Shown here piece after piece: positions 13,786-23,373 of a stretch of DNA of 34,910 nucleotides; position 1 is the stretch's first letter; each line of letters opens with the position of its first letter. The notes beneath the pieces are model-generated. The model was not told the origin of the DNA. It ran no database searches and saw only the letters and a list, made by a program, of their open reading frames with translations. The translations under genes were made by a program, and so were the position numbers. The DNA comes from Candidatus Nomurabacteria bacterium GW2011_GWC2_42_20 (GTDB lineage Bacteria > Patescibacteriota > Minisyncoccia > Phycocordibacterales > UBA1550): positions 1 to 34,910 of the forward strand of contig LCDG01000002.1 of the NCBI GenBank assembly GCA_000998425.1, written 5' to 3'.

Positions 13786-14403
13786 TTATTTAGCAGTTGC
13801 TTTAATCTCTAGGAGTGCTCCTTTCACACCTGGCACACATCCAGACACGAGAATCTTTCCATTAGTAGTGTCGACGCCTAGAACGCGCAAACCTTTTACA
13901 GTAATGCGTTCACCACCCATACGTCCTGCCATACGACGACCTTTTGAAATCTTCTGCTGACCAGTAGAGCCAATAGAACCTGGCTCACGCTCAGAGTGCT
14001 TCTGTCCGTGCGTGCGCTGACCTCCTCTAAATCCGTGTCGCTTTACCACACCCTGGAACCCCTTACCTTTTGATGTGCCTGACACTGTTATTTCGTCACC
14101 AATTTCAAAAGTAGAAGCATCAACGACATCTCCTTTCTTCCACGCGCTTGTGTCGTCAACACGGAACTCGCAAATCGTCGCAAAGAGCCCGAGGTCTTTT
14201 GTGTGTCCTTGAACGGCCTTTGAAATGTTTTTTACAGCACGAGTACCAAAGCCCATTTGAATAGCATTGTACCCATCATTCTCTTTCGTTTTAACCTGTG
14301 TAATAGACACTGGTCCAACAGAAAGAAGTGTTGCAGCAGTTGCACGCCCATCAGAACCGACGAACGAAAACATATTTTCTTTTTTTCCTAGAATAAATTT
14401 CAT
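13786..14403 (-). CDS. rplC: 50S ribosomal protein L3 (uL3)
   Basis: A 205-aa assembly-initiating protein. The central extension has GTSKGKGFQGVVKRHGFRGGQRTHGQKHSEREPGSIGS and then GRRMAGRMGGERIT, both diagnostic. The N-terminus MKFILGKKENMFSF matches the family pattern. It is followed closely by rplD. The 110-nt spacer back to rpsJ contains a small AGCCT/AGGCT hairpin and a TAGAAT -10-like box but no gene. Confidence 0.97.
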   Translation of the reverse strand: MKFILGKKENMFSFVGSDGRATAATLLSVGPVSITQVKTKENDGYNAIQMGFGTRAVKNISKAVQGHTKDLGLFATICEFRVDDTSAWKKGDVVDASTFEIGDEITVSGTSKGKGFQGVVKRHGFRGGQRTHGQKHSEREPGSIGSTGQQKISKGRRMAGRMGGERITVKGLRVLGVDTTNGKILVSGCVPGVKGALLEIKATAK

Positions 14404-14513
14404 AACGGTAATTTACGGTAACCATTGCATTCTAGCCTACATGAGGCTGAGTGTTGGTATTTTTTACTAACTAATAACTTTCCCTTGTATCTACTTTTGA
14501 CTTGCGCGAGGCG

Positions 14514-14885
14514 CTACATCATCTTCACATCAATATTCACGCCTGATGGGAGAGAAAGATTGGTGAGCGCCTCAACGACTTTTGCGTTTGGATTCAAGAT
14601 GTCGATCAAGCGCTTATGAACGCGCATTTCAAACTGCTCACGCGCATTCTTGTAAATGAACGCGGAGCGAAGCACTGTGTACTTCTTGATTTCAGTTGGA
14701 AGTGGCATTGGCCCAATGACTTCAGCATCATAGCGAAGCGCTGTATCCACAATCTGCTTTACAGAGTTGTCGAGCACTTTGTTTTCATATGCGCGTACAC
14801 GAATACGAAGCTTGTGCGTTACCTCTTTGTCTGCGACTTTCTTGGTTACAGATTTCGTAGTTGTTTTTTTTGTTGCTGTTGTCAT
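14514..14885 (-). CDS. rpsJ: 30S ribosomal protein S10 (uS10) with N-terminal extension
   Basis: The product is 123 aa against about 102 in E. coli. From about residue 24 it matches uS10: HKLRIRVRAYENKVLDNSVKQIVDTA, IGPMPLPTEIKKYTVLRSAF, and the REQFEMRVHKRLIDILNP motif. The first ~22 residues are a Thr/Lys-rich tail. It heads the S10 ribosomal set, 128 nt downstream of tuf. Confidence 0.96.
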   Translation of the reverse strand: MTTATKKTTTKSVTKKVADKEVTHKLRIRVRAYENKVLDNSVKQIVDTALRYDAEVIGPMPLPTEIKKYTVLRSAFIYKNAREQFEMRVHKRLIDILNPNAKVVEALTNLSLPSGVNIDVKMM

Positions 14886-14957
14886 AGCTGATTTTTTTCT
14901 CAGAGCGAGCTAAATTGCTTTTTAGGGGGTTGCGAGTGTGTCGACACTAGCATTTCA

Positions 14958-14982
14958 GGATTTTTTAAGCTTCAAAAAATCC
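14958..14982 (-). promoter_or_regulatory. Hairpin between tuf and rpsJ
   Basis: A 9-bp stem GGATTTTTT / AAAAAATCC with a 7-nt loop lies about 30 nt after the tuf stop. No T-run follows on the minus strand, so it may attenuate or stabilise rather than terminate. A TGC-TAGTGT extended -10-like box follows it and could provide extra transcription of rpsJ. Confidence 0.35.
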
Positions 14983-15013
14983 GTACCCTAATAAAGAATT
15001 TAGCGAGCGGTCT

Positions 15014-16207
15014 TTATGCAATAATCTTTGTTACTACGCCGGCGCCTACTGTGCGACCTCCTTCACGAATAGCGAAACGCTGTTCTACTTCGAGCGCAAC
15101 AGGTACGATAAGTTTAACGGTAAGCTTTACAGTATCTCCAGGCATAACCATTTCTGTTCCTGCTGGAAGTGTTGCATCACCAGTTACGTCGGTTGTACGG
15201 ATGTAAAACTGAGGCTTGTAACCGTTGAAGAATGGAGTGTGGCGTCCACCTTCCTCCTTTGTAAGGATATAAACCTCTGTTTCAAACTCTGTGTGAGGAG
15301 TAACTGAACCTGTCTTGCAGAGAACCTGACCACGAGTAATGTCATCCTTCTTGATACCGCGAATAAGGATGCCGGCATTGTCTCCAGCCATTCCTTCTGT
15401 AAGTGACTTGTTGAACATTTCAATACCAGTAACTGTGGTCTTTACAGTATCCTTGATTCCAACGATTTCAATTTCCTCGCCAACTTTTACAACTCCGCGC
15501 TCAATACGGCCAGTTACAACAGTACCGCGACCTTCAATAGAGAATACGTCTTCAACTGGCATAAGAAATGGCTTTGCGACATCACGCTCTGGAACAGGTA
15601 CGTATGTGTCAACAGCTGCGATAAGATCGAGAACTTTCTTTGCCCACTCATCATTTACGTCCTTTGCTTCAAGAGCCTTGAGAGCTGACCCACGGATAAC
15701 AGGCGCGCCCTTGCCATCAAATTCGTACTTCGTGAGAAGCTCGCGAACTTCTTCTTCAACCATGTCGATCATTTCTGGATCATCAACCATGTCACACTTG
15801 TTGAGGAAAATAACAATCTTTGGTACACCAATCTGCTTTGCGAGGAGGATGTGCTCTCGTGTCTGGGGCATCACACCGTCTGTTGCAGCAACCACCAAGA
15901 TAGCGCCGTCCATCTGTGCGGCACCGGTGATCATGTTTTTAATGTAGTCTGCGTGACCAGGCGCGTCGATGTGCGCGTAGTGACGTGTGTCAGACGAATA
16001 CTCGTTGTGAGAAAGCGCGATTGTAATACCACGTGCCTTTTCTTCTGGAGCTGAGTCAATATCATCAACTGACTTCATCTTTACATCCTTACCCGCCATA
16101 TGGAGAGTGTTAAGAATTGCTGCTGTAAGTGTTGTCTTGCCGTGATCAACGTGACCAATGGTACCTACGTTGACGTGTGGCTTGGAACGATCAAATGCTT
16201 CTGCCAT
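15014..16207 (-). CDS. tuf: Elongation factor Tu
   Basis: A 397-aa GTPase that delivers aminoacyl-tRNA to the ribosome. The G motifs are GHVDHGKT (18-25), the switch region [12 protein letters not shown] (59-70), DAPGH (81-85), NKCD (136-139) and SALKAL. Domains 2 and 3 are complete up to [11 protein letters not shown]. The start at 16207 ([15 protein letters not shown]) gives the family N-terminus; an in-frame GTG at 16243 would add 12 residues. A promoter at 16335-16362 gives a leader of about 120 nt. The gene precedes rpsJ and is separated from fusA by a cassette gene. Confidence 0.97.
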   Translation of the reverse strand: MAEAFDRSKPHVNVGTIGHVDHGKTTLTAAILNTLHMAGKDVKMKSVDDIDSAPEEKARGITIALSHNEYSSDTRHYAHIDAPGHADYIKNMITGAAQMDGAILVVAATDGVMPQTREHILLAKQIGVPKIVIFLNKCDMVDDPEMIDMVEEEVRELLTKYEFDGKGAPVIRGSALKALEAKDVNDEWAKKVLDLIAAVDTYVPVPERDVAKPFLMPVEDVFSIEGRGTVVTGRIERGVVKVGEEIEIVGIKDTVKTTVTGIEMFNKSLTEGMAGDNAGILIRGIKKDDITRGQVLCKTGSVTPHTEFETEVYILTKEEGGRHTPFFNGYKPQFYIRTTDVTGDATLPAGTEMVMPGDTVKLTVKLIVPVALEVEQRFAIREGGRTVGAGVVTKIIA

Positions 16208-16334
16208 AATGTTTGTGTTTCTTGTAATGAAGGGTTTGGACACGAGAAGCCCAACAAACCTTTAATTACAAGAGAAAAATTAAGTAAAATTGATAATTAA
16301 GAAACAAAAGTACCGCATACGCGATACAAAGGTC

Positions 16335-16362
16335 ATACTACCAAATCGTGAAGAATAGTCAA
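16335..16362 (-). promoter_or_regulatory. Promoter of tuf
   Basis: On the minus strand TTGACT (16357-16362), a 16-nt spacer ending TGG, and TAGTAT (16335-16340). It has the same layout as the rpsS and rpsN promoters. The predicted ~120-nt leader contains a small GTATCGC-GTAT-GCGGTAC hairpin near its 5' end. Confidence 0.75.
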
Positions 16363-16430
16363 CCCCCTGCATAACCCCACACCTATCCTCGCATGGTGTT
16401 TTTTGACACTTGACCACAGACCATCAAAAC

Positions 16431-16454
16431 AAAAGGGCTCAAATGAGCCCTTTT
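16431..16454 (-). terminator. Rho-independent terminator of the 69-aa gene
   Basis: A 10-bp perfect stem AAAAGGGCTC / GAGCCCTTTT with a 4-nt loop, continuing on the minus strand as GTTTTG. It starts 10 nt after the stop of the gene at 16465-16674. Confidence 0.88.
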
Positions 16455-16464
16455 AATCTACGTT

Positions 16465-16674
16465 TTAATGAATTTTGTATGGAATATCCGCCATTACCTG
16501 ATTGAACCTCTGTGCAGCTTCCTGCCCTGCTTGGCGAAACTTTTCAAGACCCGGAAGCATTGCGACGGGAACCATTGCGCGAACTGGCTCGGTTACGCCA
16601 ACAACATTGGTATACTGAACCAGATTATCAAACTCAATCAGAACTTGTCCGTCATCTATCGAAAGTACTTTCAT
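16465..16674 (-). CDS. Uncharacterised 69-aa protein, stand-alone cassette
   Basis: Not recognised. MKVLSIDDGQVLIEFDN looks like a small beta-rich domain, followed by an amphipathic helix (LEKFRQAGQEAAQRFNQVM). No signal peptide or cysteine is present. The start is fixed by a textbook Shine-Dalgarno sequence (AAGGAGGTAAAA before ATG), in contrast to the SD-less genes around it. It lies between the fusA terminator and its own terminator, so it is transcribed alone, probably from a TATTAT or TATAAT box in the palindrome at 16713-16756. It separates fusA from tuf, which often lie side by side. Confidence 0.7.
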   Translation of the reverse strand: MKVLSIDDGQVLIEFDNLVQYTNVVGVTEPVRAMVPVAMLPGLEKFRQAGQEAAQRFNQVMADIPYKIH

Positions 16675-16712
16675 TTTTACCTCCTTTTTGTTGAACCAAA
16701 TTCAATAATACC

Positions 16713-16756
16713 ATTATAAGCAAAACCCCGCCAATTGGCGGGTTTTTGCTTATAAT
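16713..16756 (-). terminator. Near-perfect 44-bp palindrome: fusA terminator carrying outward TATAAT boxes
   Basis: Twenty-base arms (ATTATAAGCAAAACCCCGCC and its complement with one mismatch) flank AATT. The GC core followed by T-runs on both strands is a good terminator for fusA. The arm ends read TATAAT outward on each strand. The minus-strand one is followed by GGTATTATTGAAT, and TTGGCG in the stem lies 18 nt before TATTAT. The palindrome may therefore also provide the promoter of the 69-aa gene. Confidence 0.7.
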
Positions 16757-16771
16757 GCTTAAAATCTTAAT

Positions 16772-18916
<2,145 letters not shown>

Positions 18917-18955
18917 GATAATAAGATTTTTATAAATTAAATAATTAGAAACTTT

Positions 18956-19132
18956 TTACAAAACAATTGGGTCTTTCTCTTCTGGTGCTGGAGGGAATGG
19001 GTTATTTAGGTCAATCAATTCTTCAGGGTCAGCGAGGTATTCCTTCACATCATCAGAAACATCAATATTTATTTCTTTTGGAAGTTCCTGAGTAGGCTTA
19101 GGCTGCTCAATGTTAGGTTGATCAAAATTCAT
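18956..19132 (-). CDS. Hypothetical 58-aa acidic Pro-rich protein between rpsG and fusA
   Basis: Not recognised. From the ATG at 19132 it reads MNFDQPNIEQPKPTQELPKE and ends in NNPFPPAPEEKDPIVL. It is strongly acidic and proline-rich and probably unstructured. The open frame reaches up to 19276, but the upstream part runs through palindromic element C and is unlikely to be coding. There is no Shine-Dalgarno sequence, as for neighbouring genes. It is on the same strand as rpsG and fusA with about 40 nt to fusA, so it could be cotranscribed. Coding status is plausible but unproven. Confidence 0.45.
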   Translation of the reverse strand: MNFDQPNIEQPKPTQELPKEINIDVSDDVKEYLADPEELIDLNNPFPPAPEEKDPIVL

Positions 19133-19190
19133 ATAAATGATATTTAAAAAAATAATTAAACCACAGCGGTAGAAAAGTTTGTTATTTCGA

Positions 19191-19280
19191 ATGCAGTGCG
19201 AGGCGCCGAGTGAGAAAATTGACGAGCTGTACACGAAGTACTGCTCGTCAATTTTCTCACTCGAGCAACGATGCAATGCG
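19191..19280 (-). repeat. Nested palindromic element C downstream of rpsG
   Basis: A 20-bp perfect stem (GAGTGAGAAAATTGACGAGC at 19208-19227, complement at 19243-19262) is topped by GTAC-ACGAA-GTAC after one T-T mismatch. It is bounded by ATGCAGTGCG (19191-19200) and ATGCAATGCG (19271-19280). These bounds and the core GAGCTGTACACGA match element A at 6590-6666, whose stem sequence is unrelated. Outer flanks also pair imperfectly (TTnGTnATTTnGA). The rpsG stop is 17 nt away. Confidence 0.7.
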
Positions 19281-19297
19281 TCAAAATTACGAATTTT

Positions 19298-19768
19298 TTA
19301 CCAGGCGAAGTGTGCAAAGGCTTTGTTTGCCTCCGCCATCTTGTGCACATTCTCACGCTTCTTCACTGCTTCGCCCTCGTTGTTGCTTGCGGCAAGAATC
19401 TCGTCCGCAAGCTTCTCGTGCATTGGGCGGCCCTTCTTTGCCTTTGCTGCACTAATTACCCATCGCATTGAAAGCGCAAAGCGTCTATCTGGGCGCACTT
19501 CGTGCGGAACCTGATAGTTTGCGCCACCAACACGACGTGAGCGAATCTCCATAAGAGGCCCTGTATTCTTGAGCGCAAGCTCAAAAACCTCAAGCGGCTC
19601 AAGGTCCTTCTTTTTCTCCTTGATGATATCGAAGGCTCCGTACACGATCGCGCGTGCGGTGTTCTTTTTCCCACGCTCCATCACATAGTTAATAAGCTTC
19701 TCAACTTTTGTTGAATTGTATACCATGTCCTCGCCGGGGATATTACGATTTTTTACTTTTCTACGCAT
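19298..19768 (-). CDS. rpsG: 30S ribosomal protein S7 (uS7)
   Basis: A 156-aa primary 16S rRNA-binding protein of the head. It starts [19 protein letters not shown] and carries the signature [20 protein letters not shown]. The centre has [27 protein letters not shown], and the C-terminal helices end in [10 protein letters not shown]. Length is typical. It follows rpsL by 20 nt in str-operon order. Confidence 0.97.
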   Translation of the reverse strand: MRRKVKNRNIPGEDMVYNSTKVEKLINYVMERGKKNTARAIVYGAFDIIKEKKKDLEPLEVFELALKNTGPLMEIRSRRVGGANYQVPHEVRPDRRFALSMRWVISAAKAKKGRPMHEKLADEILAASNNEGEAVKKRENVHKMAEANKAFAHFAW

Positions 19769-19788
19769 ATGAATTTATTATATGTATT

Positions 19789-20223
19789 TTATTTCTTTGC
19801 TGCTGGAGCTCCTGCCTTTGGACGCTTTGCACCATACTGACTACGACCCTTGCGACGTGTATCTACTGCTGTAGCATCTAGTACGCCACGCACGATATGG
19901 TAACGTACACCACCAAGGTCCTTTACACGACCACCACGAATCATGACCACTGAGTGTTCCTGAAGCTTGTGACCCATACCTGGAATGTACGCAGTAACTT
20001 CCATGCCGTTTGTGAGGCGCACGCGGGCAATCTTTCGAAGAGCTGAGTTAGGCTTCTTTGGTGTAGTTGTTGTAACTTTTGTGCAGACACCACGTTTGAA
20101 AGGTGAATTGTGAAAAACAGGCTTATTCAAAACACTGTTAAAGCTTTTACCGAGCGCGATCGAACGAGACTTCTTTTTTAAAGTCTTGCGAGGGCGCTTT
20201 ACTAGCTGGTTTGTTGTTGGCAT
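19789..20223 (-). CDS. rpsL: 30S ribosomal protein S12 (uS12)
   Basis: A 144-aa decoding-site protein. [22 protein letters not shown] and [19 protein letters not shown] are canonical. The N-terminus has the ~13-residue insertion seen in many non-proteobacterial proteins. The usual KDLPGVRYH is KDLGGVRYH here, a Pro-to-Gly change at residue 104. The corresponding E. coli position (P90 in mature numbering) is known from streptomycin-phenotype mutants. The C-terminus ends in a short Ala/Lys tail. It is the first gene of the str-type operon; a weak promoter candidate lies at 20266-20294. Confidence 0.97.
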   Translation of the reverse strand: MPTTNQLVKRPRKTLKKKSRSIALGKSFNSVLNKPVFHNSPFKRGVCTKVTTTTPKKPNSALRKIARVRLTNGMEVTAYIPGMGHKLQEHSVVMIRGGRVKDLGGVRYHIVRGVLDATAVDTRRKGRSQYGAKRPKAGAPAAKK

Positions 20224-20265
20224 ATATTAAATTAAAACTGGCCGAATCAACGGCTAAGTGCAACT

Positions 20266-20294
20266 ACTCTACTATGACGCCCGAAAAATTGCAA
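20266..20294 (-). promoter_or_regulatory. Possible promoter of rpsL
   Basis: On the minus strand TTGCAA (20289-20294), a 17-nt spacer and TAGAGT (20266-20271). A small GCCG/CGGC hairpin lies in the ~40-nt leader. The -10 is weak, but rpsL must start a transcription unit here because the gene upstream ends at 20304. Confidence 0.35.
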
Positions 20295-20303
20295 GCTCCT
20301 GAA

Positions 20304-20927
20304 TTAAACCCAAACCCCGGTAATCATCCAAAAAATAAAACTTGTTATTGGCCATATAATGTACCGTGCAAAAAACACTACAAAAATTATAAAAATTAAC
20401 CAATTTTGCTCTAAATAGTCGTGAATATACTGAAAACGAAAAGGTAGAAACGCAAAAAGAACCTTTGCGCCATCGAGTGGCGGGAACGGAATCATATTAA
20501 ATACAGCGAGGACAATGTTTAATATAACAATAGTACCAAGCATTTCTGCAAATGGTCCAGGAGTGATCCCAAGCTCCACGTTAAATCTAAGCATTAGCCC
20601 AAAAACAATTGCAATTGCGAGGTTTGCAAGAACACCGGCTAAACCAACAAAAACAGTCCCCCACTTGAAGCTCCTTAGATTGTATGGATTGTAAGGCACT
20701 GGCTTTGCCCACCCAAATGCAAAAGTGCCACCTGAACCAAAGAGCATCAACGCTGGTAATATTATTGAGCCGAGCGGGTCAATATGAGGAACTGGGTTTA
20801 ATGTAAGCCTGCCAGCAAGGCGCGCTGTTGGGTCACCAAACCATTCAGCCATATATCCGTGAGCTATTTCATGGATAATTATCGAAAAGATAAGGATAAC
20901 GAGGAAAAAGAGTATTTCTACTTGCAT
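20304..20927 (-). CDS. Site-2-type zinc protease (M50 family, FtsH-independent type)
   Basis: A 207-aa integral membrane metalloprotease of the short bacterial site-2 protease group. The zinc motif HEIAH is at 19-23 in the first membrane segment, and the third ligand motif NMIPFPPLDGAKV (144-156, D152) is in a later one. About five to six membrane segments are seen, and no PDZ domain. The ATG at 20927 follows an extended -10; the longer open frame would start before the promoter. Substrate unknown; related proteins cut membrane-embedded regulators. It is divergent from rpmB. Confidence 0.9.
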   Translation of the reverse strand: MQVEILFFLVILIFSIIIHEIAHGYMAEWFGDPTARLAGRLTLNPVPHIDPLGSIILPALMLFGSGGTFAFGWAKPVPYNPYNLRSFKWGTVFVGLAGVLANLAIAIVFGLMLRFNVELGITPGPFAEMLGTIVILNIVLAVFNMIPFPPLDGAKVLFAFLPFRFQYIHDYLEQNWLIFIIFVVFFARYIIWPITSFIFWMITGVWV

Positions 20928-20939
20928 AATGTGAAATAT

Positions 20940-20948
20940 ATGATAGCA
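20940..20948 (-). promoter_or_regulatory. Extended -10 of the M50 protease gene
   Basis: On the minus strand TGC-TATCAT (20940-20948), with TTTCTT 17 nt before the hexamer. Only 12 nt separate the -10 from the ATG, so the leader would be about 5 nt long. Confidence 0.5.
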
Positions 20949-20975
20949 TAAGCCGACTAGATAAGAAATACATAT

Positions 20976-21182
20976 ATGGCAAAAGTCTGTCCAACCTGTA
21001 ATAAAGGAACAATAATCGTAGGTCACTACTCAAATCGCGTTCGCGCGACAAAGTTTAACCCTACGGGAAACAAGCGCAAGTACCCAAATCTCCAATGGGC
21101 GCCCCTTGCCGATGGCTCACGAATCAAGATCTGCACCAAGTGCATGAAAGTAGGTAAGCACACAAAGATTCAGGTTATATAA
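20976..21182 (+). CDS. rpmB: 50S ribosomal protein L28 (bL28), zinc-binding form
   Basis: A 68-aa large-subunit protein. It starts MAKVCPTCNKG and contains HYSNRVRATKFNPTGNKRKYPNLQW, the typical bL28 pattern, ending KVGKHTKIQVI. Two cysteine pairs (CPTC at 5-8 and CTKC near residue 53) indicate a zinc-binding form. It is the only ribosomal gene on the plus strand, divergent from the M50 protease gene, and is ended by a strong terminator at 21193-21227. No Shine-Dalgarno sequence is seen. Confidence 0.93.
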   Translation: MAKVCPTCNKGTIIVGHYSNRVRATKFNPTGNKRKYPNLQWAPLADGSRIKICTKCMKVGKHTKIQVI

Positions 21183-21192
21183 TGCTTTTAAC

Positions 21193-21227
21193 AAAACCCC
21201 CGCCATTCAGAGAATGGCGGGGGTTTT
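21193..21227. terminator. Bidirectional terminator between rpmB and the adhesin-like gene
   Basis: A 16-bp perfect stem (AAAACCCCCGCCATTC and complement) with an AGA loop and T/A runs on both sides, serving the two convergent genes. Confidence 0.95.
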
Positions 21228-21248
21228 AATAATATCTCTTTTTACGTT

Positions 21249-22563
21249 CTATGGGAACATCGCTGTTGTGAGAGGGTAGATGCCACCTTTTACAGTAACC
21301 CCATTTTGCGAATATGAAATGGTGACATTCCTGCTACCAGCCTCAACTCCTAACCAACCACCAACAACAAGTTTATACCCGCTCGAATAATGTGGAGTTG
21401 CTACACTAATAGTGCATGACCCATTCCCTGTGGTATTAAGCGATGGTGTCGCATAATAACAAAGCTGGATATTATTTACTCTGTTGGCGCCATTAGTTTC
21501 ATACAGTCCCCAATATCCATATCCAGCATCAATATAAGGTACGCTGTCAGCATAGATATAACCATCAGACCCAAATTTTATTGTTTGAGTGGCAGAATAG
21601 CTTTGACAATGACTGGTAACACCATTGCAATAGTATGCACCGCTTGAATAAACATTATCCCATGTGTATCCTATCAAGTTGACCCAGTGACCAGCCGCTA
21701 CAACAGCTGGGATAGTTGCTACCTTCCCCGAATAAGCATTTATGTAATCTTGGGCGGTTTTAAATGTCCCGCCTGATGCACCTGTTGTAGCCGCACTCAA
21801 GCACTTTCCAGCTGTTGTACACACATCTGTTGAAACATAAACTTTGTCAGTTATCTGCATTTGTAGTCCAGCAGGGTTCCCTGTCCCATCCCACCCTGTA
21901 TAAAATTGATGTCCACCGTAACCTTGGTAAGCGTCGTATTTTATTCCCGTATGGTATTGAATTCTTAAATCTGGGTACGGGTATGACCATGGTCCAGATT
22001 CTTGGTATATGGAATAAACATCCGCTCCAGCCTTGAATGTTGCCTGAAGCGGTTACTGTACCTGCGGTGTTTAGACCCGCTGCAGTAAGCCCGCCTGCAA
22101 GCACCACATTGCCACTTGTATCCATCGTGAGCTTGTCTCCGACACCATTGCGGTGTATTGCATAATTACCGTTTGTGTTTTCACTCATCCACCAGTTGTT
22201 GCCAACCCCTATGCGGCTGGCTAAATCTCCGCCATTCCCTCCTACTGCCTTGAGCCACCCAGCCTTCGTCTGCGCTGTTGCACTAGTGTTCAGGAACTCC
22301 GACCCTGCAGGTGGCGTAACTCCGCCACCAGTTGGCCATGAGGTAATACAGCTTGCTCCAATGCAATGAGAAGGAGCTGTAATACTACCAACGGTGAGTC
22401 CACCTGACTTTGTCTGCGCTGTCGAGCTTGTATTTATTGGAGCAGAGACATTACCGTTTGGTGGTGTCATTGTCGGAGCTGTCCATGCGTAGACATAGGA
22501 GATGCCAAAGGAGAGGATGAGAGCGAGGGCAACAACTTTTAATGCTTGAATGATGTTTTTCAT
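21249..22563 (-). pseudogene. Adhesin-like surface protein gene with a frameshift
   Basis: The N-terminal frame (22563 down to about 22046) encodes a signal peptide or anchor (residues 1-27, ending YVYAW), then TAPTMTPPNGNVSAPINTS and two related repeats (INTSSTAQTKSGGL, LNTSATAQTKAGWL), followed by a stretch ending in a GTVTASGN-like linker. The rest continues in another frame as TFKAGADVYSIYQ... and runs without stops to 21249, ending GGIYPLTTAMFP. The total of 1315 nt is one more than a multiple of three, so one inserted (or two lost) bases near 22036-22050 split a product of about 437 aa. No homopolymer lies there. The repeat-plus-variable-C-terminus layout is common in Parcubacteria surface proteins and resembles pilus-tip adhesins. 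It is in an operon with the gene 1 nt upstream. Confidence 0.75.
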
Positions 22564-22564
22564 A

Positions 22565-23191
22565 TTATTTAGTTCTCGATGGAATTTGTGGAGGAGTAGT
22601 GTTTTTCATTTTTGGATGGATACGTATCTCGCTGGCAATAAACTCTTTCTTTGCCTCAATATTTTCTGAAGCAAAGACTGTTAGCATATCTTCTTTTTTA
22701 ATATTTGAAATGTCTGCTGAAGCCAGAACAAACGGCTCCGGTTGTTGTACTTTCCCAGTAGCACCTGCTTCTTGTGACTGCTTCATAAAAATTTCCATTT
22801 CTTGGTTAAATATTTTTGGATCCTTCATGGAAAGAGTGTATATTTTTGTATCTTTTGTTATGGTAACAATGCGCTCATCAGTCGCCTGATCCTTCAAAAT
22901 AGCCAGCGTATGTACTTTTAATGTATTATCGTCAACAACTGAAACAACCTCAACTGATAAAGCTCGAATATCATTAATTGTGTGTGGCATATTAGCAAAA
23001 TTGCTTTCCTCGACACGTTTCTTCGTTGATTCTACGATTACTTGAGAACTATTATCTGTTTTGTTGGTAAAAAAAGAAAGAATGGGAGTCCTCACGAGTA
23101 CTCCGACAGCGACGCCAACAACCAGCATTGCAACGCCTGTAATGATCCATTTTGCAGTTGAATGGCTAGGTAAATTTATTTCAGGTTCCAT
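22565..23191 (-). CDS. Membrane-anchored protein of unknown function, partner of the adhesin-like gene
   Basis: Not recognised. The 208-aa product has a short cytoplasmic N-terminus and a single membrane segment (about 15-33, WIITGVAMLVVGVAVGVLV), then an extracytoplasmic domain. That domain begins with a predicted helix, has a beta-rich centre with VSVVDDNTLKVHTLAI and RIVTITKDTKIYTL, and ends in a proline/lysine tail. Its stop is 1 nt before the ATG of the adhesin-like gene, so the two are translated from one mRNA. It is preceded by the conserved promoter block with a C10 tract. A role in anchoring or assembling the surface protein is inferred from context. Confidence 0.75.
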   Translation of the reverse strand: MEPEINLPSHSTAKWIITGVAMLVVGVAVGVLVRTPILSFFTNKTDNSSQVIVESTKKRVEESNFANMPHTINDIRALSVEVVSVVDDNTLKVHTLAILKDQATDERIVTITKDTKIYTLSMKDPKIFNQEMEIFMKQSQEAGATGKVQQPEPFVLASADISNIKKEDMLTVFASENIEAKKEFIASEIRIHPKMKNTTPPQIPSRTK

Positions 23192-23222
23192 TTATTTAAT
23201 TTTTATTAACTTCTTACTATTT

Positions 23223-23280
23223 AGTTTACCTTTAATCACCCCCCCCCCGCAAGAGGTTTAGTATATAGAGGTGTGGATAA
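23223..23280 (-). promoter_or_regulatory. Conserved surface-gene promoter block, copy 2, with C10 tract
   Basis: On the minus strand TTATCCACA (23272-23280), 19 nt, TTGCGG (23247-23252), 18 nt, TAAACT (23223-23228), then about 31 nt to the ATG at 23191. Box sequences and both spacings equal copy 1 at 69-126. A run of ten C on the plus strand (23239-23248) covers the start of the spacer and the last bases of the -35 box. Copy 1 has C6-AA-CC at the same place. Slippage in this tract would change promoter spacing. Confidence 0.6.
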
Positions 23281-23297
23281 CTACTGAAGGATAAGAT

Positions 23298-23373
23298 TTC
23301 ATCAAGGTTAAACCTTGATGAACTTAGTAGTCGGAGTACTAAGTGGAATTATCAAGGCTTAACCTTGATAATT
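23298..23373. repeat. Three tandem hairpins overlapping the 3' end of the MBL gene
   Basis: Hairpin 1 (23298-23322): 12-bp arms TTCATCAAGGTT around one A. Hairpin 2 (23322-23344): ACTTAGTA / TACTAAGT around GTCGGAG. Hairpin 3 (23347-23373): 11-bp arms AATTATCAAGG around CTTAA. Hairpins 1 and 3 share ATCAAGG...CCTTGAT and could pair with each other. The TGA stop of the MBL gene (23352-23354) lies inside hairpin 3. Probably terminates the MBL transcript; a further role is open. Confidence 0.7.

Noticed and set aside
15339-15947. A 202-codon plus-strand open frame opposite tuf
   Set aside because: It is fully antisense to the highly conserved EF-Tu gene and has no recognisable domain; it is a shadow of tuf codon usage.
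16208-16243. GTG start 12 codons upstream for EF-Tu
   Set aside because: EF-Tu proteins begin near MAExFxRxKPHxNVG; the extra residues are not conserved and there is no SD to support the GTG.
19133-19276. Extending the 58-aa ORF upstream to 106 aa
   Set aside because: The extension runs through palindromic element C and its translation reflects that repeat, with no SD or promoter at its start.
23298-23373. Tandem palindromes that could be read as a short CRISPR array
   Set aside because: Only two similar units and no regular spacers or cas genes; each unit is a self-complementary hairpin near a gene end.
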